From assembly GCA_026874595.1 (NCBI GenBank), contig CM049306.1, positions 57,914,019 to 57,978,018 of the forward strand: a DNA stretch of 64,000 bases, given 5' to 3'. Position numbers and translations under genes: made by a program. The stretch is from Sipunculus nudus (Eukaryota > Annelida > Sipuncula > Golfingiida > Sipunculidae). Every line of letters starts with the position of its first letter. Positions within the stretch are counted from its first letter, which is position 1. The notes below the pieces were generated by a model. The model was given only the letters and a program-made list of their open reading frames with translations, was not told where the DNA came from and ran no database searches. Below are positions 59,394 through 64,000 of the stretch, in pieces.

Positions 59394-59445
<52 letters not shown>

Positions 59446-59496
59446 CATAAATATAAATATATATATATATATATTCTCCTCTCCCTCTCTTTATAT

Positions 59497-59562
<66 letters not shown>

Positions 59563-59577
59563 CCATTCCTGTGAATT
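59378..59577. repeat. AT-rich palindrome with perfect 18-bp arms
   Basis: AATTCACAGGAATGGTCA at 59,378-59,395 is exactly inverted at 59,560-59,577. Between them lie (TA)n runs with two short interruptions. An apparent Tyr/Ile-rich open frame across it is an artefact. Confidence 0.9.
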
Positions 59578-59599
59578 ATTGAATTATTTGGCTGGACAG

Positions 59600-62388
59600 A
59601 GAAGATGTTTATATTAAGGGACGAAAGAGGCCTAAATCACTAGATTCCCTGGTAAAAATAGGTCGATTCAGGTGACACCACCGAAATTTCAAATATGGGT
59701 AATGAGACAAACATTTGAATATACTTTGGTGATGACAGCGCCTGCAGTTTCTGAGATATTAATGTTAGCATGCCTGATGGACCAAATGAACAAAAGTTCA
59801 GCTTCATGAACAAAAGCAACCAAATGTGATCATTCGATAAAACTTGTCTCTGTGATCATTTTTAAAAGAAATATTAAACAATTTGGCTGAACTAGTTTTT
59901 ATTCAAGAAAAATGAAAGTTGATACAGGTGGCGCCACAAATACTTCAATCCCACAAGGTCTGACATATGACCTGACATATGTTTGTATAAAAGTGATTCT
60001 ATAACTTCTGCCATTCCTGAGAAATATAGCATGGGTCAACGTATGGGTGAAATCACATGTTCTTCTAAAGGACAACACAATTCAATCAAATACCAGTATA
60101 TTTGGTTTCCTTAAAATTGATGTCATAAATGTCATATATACCAGTTGAAAACACTTAAAACTGACAAACTGATTGATATACTCCGGCGGCGCTCGTGTTC
60201 GGATTACGTGTAAAGATTAATGGAAACGTCAATAAAATGTACAGGTTGAGGGGGGGGGGGGGCTAGAATAAAAAAATTGCAATTTGATTTTACTCATTCC
60301 TGTTGGAATATCATTTTAAAGTCATATGGATAAAGTACCTCTTATAAAAAGGACAGATGTGACTCATCACATCAACATTGAAACATGAAAATATAAATAT
60401 AAGGCAAACCGATACCTCTCTATAATCGATTTTATACTCAAATTACTCTGCTGATTTAATAGTTTATCTTTTCATCGTCGGCGAGGACAAATACGTTCAA
60501 CAATGTGTTCCCCTACGAAAATTTGAACGGATATATACAGCCCAAAAGCCTCCCCGCCTTTCTGGATCCGCCACTGCATGCAGACCACGCATATAGAGTA
60601 CGCACTAATGGAAAACCAACTTGACTCGAGACATCCTTGACCTTTACCCTAAATAACAATATACACATCATTTCACATCGCTTGGTTATCCTAATAGCAA
60701 GAAAGACTGATAAAAAAAAAAAAAAAAAAAATAGAGTGTCATTAATTTATACTGATCAGTCACAACAAAACTCATTATATTTGCTACAACAAATATTTTT
60801 CTTTCTATATTGAGCGTGAATAATCATTTTTATAAGTCTATTATTGCAGAGTGACAGAACGTCACAAATATTACACCGATCTTTCCCCTTTAAATGGAAT
60901 TGCAAGATTTGTTGTGCTTGTTAATTTCAAAGCGCGAGAAGTTTAAGCCTTGGTCAAACTGTCACGTATCTCACCACAGAACATCACGGACTGGCTGGTG
61001 ATCTGTTTATAATTCCTAGTGAACCGTAGGGAATCGTAGAGAATCCGTGGCTTTATCCGTCGTCATCCGCCGTGATCCTTGCTGACTGTTTTTGGTCCGT
61101 CAAACTCCACGGAAGTTTTGAAATGTTCAAAACTTCCTTGGTGCTGACACGGATTAGCCCATCCGGGGTAAGACCGCGGAGCTACCGCCATGCATTTGCC
61201 GTAACGCCAACGTGCTTGCCCGTTCATGTGCCTACTACTTCCGTACATGCGTACGTCGTTGGACGGGGTCTTCCTTGGTTGGTCGTGGAGAGCCGGAGTG
61301 CCATACGGACAGGCGGGTCGCGAGAGGATTGCACCATGATCAGTCGTGCTTGGAGAAAACTGTTAAATTACATTATTTTACAGTGTTGTTCATCCATAAC
61401 CCCTTTAGGAAAGACCTGGACCTGTCTTGAGTTACCATAGCAATCGAATGTTTAGCACGACAGTCTGGATACTGAAACGCAACTTTACTTCGTCTTCAAG
61501 ACTGGTTTGAGCACTAGGTTTTTCTTTTAAATCATGCACTCCTGGATCTTGATCTGGTAAAATGCGTTCCTATTTCTCTGCTGTTCTATTTATTTCACCA
61601 CACATTTTTACACACACAAAAAATTATCGATCGACCCTAAACTGCCGTATCCTGCACAAATGTGCATGTATATACACCAAACTTTTATATGGTCAGTCAT
61701 CGGCTACATTATATAAGACCGGAGGGTCCATTTACCCACCATCCGTCTATATAGGCGCAATTGCCTGTAGACGGTGAGACAACTTTACGTGACAAGAAAC
61801 ATAGCAGTCAGGTATCACCACTGTCTCTGTATGGTACTTGTTTAATTATGTTTATATATGTTTTACACTGAATAAGATTTGTGGAACTGTGGAGAAAATT
61901 GTTTTTATAATGAAAATATTATTATTCATTTCCAGGTTTACTATAATGCTATTCCTATCACTGTAGATTGTTTACAGCGTTTGATTCGAGGACGGAGGAT
62001 GTGAGAGATGTAAGGAATTTCTTTAATAAAGTTTGTACTGGAGGTCGGGATGAACCAAAAAAAACTTCAGCATCAATTCCGTGCACCTTACGTGAGAAAT
62101 AGCAGTCAGTAACACCACATATCCTTCGAGCTTAGAGCTGTAAACACCAGTGACCATCTTGGATAAAGAGGAATTGATTATCCCAAAACTCTAAAATAAC
62201 TACTTTAATGGAATTATTATGTGATCATTATTGAGAAATGACAATTCATATGTACTTCTCGACTCAACTGATGCTAGAGACACTAAATATGTTTTTCAAT
62301 ATGGCGTTGGCGGCCATATTAATCATCGGGATCCACCGTAGTTAGCCGTCACTTGTAAGAGGGTCATATATGTCTATTTTCCTCTAAT
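59600..62388. other. Non-coding region with scattered repeats
   Basis: Contains a G run near 60,250, a run of about 20 A at 60,712-60,731, and a somewhat GC-richer stretch at 61,060-61,330 whose open frames on both strands match no family I know. It may be an old transposon remnant. Confidence 0.35.
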
Positions 62389-62781
62389 ATGACCCTTGCT
62401 GTCAAACCCATCATGGAAAAATTGTACAAACAAAGATGTCATATGACCCTACTAAAGTGGTTGAGTGACCTTACTCTATTTATGTCCAATATTTGCTCCT
62501 ATTACTTCAGTGTAATGTCGAATCGAAAACAAATGGAGTCGGGGTTCAAGCTGATCACGTTGACTCCAGCAGACTTAGGACCGCATCAGCTGCCTCACCG
62601 AAGAAGAAAAGTTAGATTCCATGCAGGTATTGGTGAAGCGATGCCTGTATATGAGTATAACAGCTATAGATGCCACTCTAAGGCATCCACGACGCATTTA
62701 CAGAGTAGCTCAAGATCGCCTGATAACGAGGACAAGACGAGAGGTCGCACGAGACAGCAAAGCTGCAGCACCAACGCCTAG
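62389..62781 (+). CDS. Unrecognised open reading frame, 130 codons
   Basis: ATG to stop, encoding a basic protein (PHRRRKVRFHAG near the middle). No domain, signal peptide or repeat is recognised. The local GC is somewhat higher than the flanks. An overlapping frame (62,621-62,905) is equally anonymous. It could be an exon, part of a decayed transposon, or chance. Confidence 0.15.
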   Translation: MTLAVKPIMEKLYKQRCHMTLLKWLSDLTLFMSNICSYYFSVMSNRKQMESGFKLITLTPADLGPHQLPHRRRKVRFHAGIGEAMPVYEYNSYRCHSKASTTHLQSSSRSPDNEDKTRGRTRQQSCSTNA

Positions 62782-62905
62782 TATAAGCGGTGAACGCCTG
62801 AACACCTCAGCCACCAGCATGCAGACAGTTTGGCGCATGACTAGCACCTTTACAACGAAATCTTACAGAGTGATCTTTGTTTTCTTCATAAGCCGTTTAG
62901 TGTAA

Positions 62906-64000
62906 TGTCTGACAGTGAAACGGTCAAATCGTACTGGATCGATGAAATGGAGGCAAGGCTACGAAGACCCATCTAGGCTCTTATCCATTAGGAGATAAGA
63001 AAAAAATTACTATATATAACGACCTCAAAAGAGATGAATAAACTGTCCCTTGAAATAAATATTCTCTTTTTGCATTTGAAAATTAAATATAATCATTACA
63101 GATCTGCAGATCTGTAGTGTACCGTAATAAAAAAAATATACGGCACATTTATCTGTATCTCATTTTGTGCCCAAATACTTGAAGCGCCAAATACAATTAC
63201 TGCAATAAAAAATATATAAATACATTTACGCACGGACGTCGCGGAAGGGACAATGATGAGTTTGATCATCAGTTTCATTGGGGTCATTTGGAACAGGCCT
63301 CGCGGTAACAATAACATTTACTTAATAAATTAGATTCAGACTTTGGCCGGTATCAAATTAGACGCGTCCCTCCAGATACATCAAGAATCAATAGAGTTTC
63401 TCGACTGAATGTAGACGGAAAATAGACGAAACAACCAACTAAATAGAGAAAATACATTTACAGTTTTCTGATTTTAGTAAAATCATCTTATCATCGTTTT
63501 GAGATTTAACACAGTGCTAAAATAGAAGTATATACGTACACACATACGTACTTATACGTAATAAAAAGAACTTTGTAACACACACATATATATATGTGTG
63601 TATTAAATTATCTTTTATATTGCATACATTTTCAGGCACCAACAGCCACGTTTTTACGTTGATAATACTAACAGAAAGTTACCAAAGTTACCGAAGTTCA
63701 CACTCTTCTCCGGAGGAAGGGAGGCTTTTAGGGGTGGTTGAGTTTCGTCAGTATGTGGGTCATCAATTTGTGTGGGTGGACTTCCTCAGGAACCCAAGAG
63801 CGTAAAAACCATCGAATGCATATTTTTCTTATTCTTTCTTGCTTCTATCCGTGTTTGCACCAGATCTCAAATATGGCTGATATAAAAAAACTGATCTTTT
63901 TTCCAACAATATTAATCATAGGTTACAGATTTGCACAGGATATTTATTTTTTGCCTTGAATCTATAAGATCGAACACTCAGAAACTGATTTACCATTATC
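62906..64000. other. Window end, nothing recognised
   Basis: AT-rich, with a short CA/TA microsatellite near 63,580-63,600. The open frames here show no domain. Confidence 0.35.

Noticed and set aside
59309-59617. Tyr/Ile-rich 102-codon open frame
   Set aside because: Created by (TA)n inside an AT palindrome; no biological composition.

Overview
This is animal nuclear DNA: AT-rich, intron-rich and full of degenerate interspersed repeats. Two spliced genes are supported. The repeat style (short elements ending in GGACGGACGGAC-like tails next to an AGCTCAG(A/C)TGA terminus, several terminal-inverted-repeat elements, long G/C homopolymers) and the gene content suggest a lophotrochozoan, most likely a bivalve mollusc. 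That is an inference from style; no species is identified. I saw no bacterial operons, rRNA, tRNA or CRISPR.

Region 1 (1-9.8 kb, + strand): a seven-exon gene for a complete 507-residue ankyrin-repeat/SOCS-box (ASB-type) protein, the substrate receptor of a Cullin-5 ubiquitin ligase. Every intron is GT-AG and the reading phases join without a break. A 31-bp minisatellite of 15 copies sits directly before exon 4.

Region 2 (9.8-19.6 kb): repeats between two convergent genes. They include a small terminal-inverted-repeat element split in two by a roughly 3.8-kb repeat-rich insertion, and a 428-bp hAT-like non-autonomous element.

Region 3 (19.65-52.9 kb, - strand): fourteen exons of a giant adhesion-class GPCR, 2377 residues visible and still open at the N terminus. 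Order: 43 EGF repeats in two chemically different blocks, a hormone-receptor (HRM) domain, a GAIN domain, a GPS autoproteolysis site with an intact H-L/T scissile motif but two of its four usual cysteines missing, seven transmembrane helices and a 130-140 residue tail. All 14 exons join in phase; one intron appears to use a GC-AG donor and one exon is only 40 nt. A single 4.2-kb exon carries about 36 EGF repeats. The introns hold a 1.6-kb minisatellite with higher-order structure and several interspersed repeats.

Region 4 (52.9-64 kb): upstream side of the receptor gene. It contains a ~68-bp tandem repeat whose first unit overlaps the splice acceptor and first codons of the first visible EGF exon, a perfect 118-bp inverted repeat interleaved with two 177-bp MITE copies, AT-rich palindromes, and no gene I can support. 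A weak phase-compatible candidate for an upstream coding exon lies at 56,993-57,077.

The most notable content is the 43-EGF HRM-GAIN receptor itself, with its unusual GPS, giant EGF exon and exon-boundary tandem repeat. The two genes show no sign of functional linkage.
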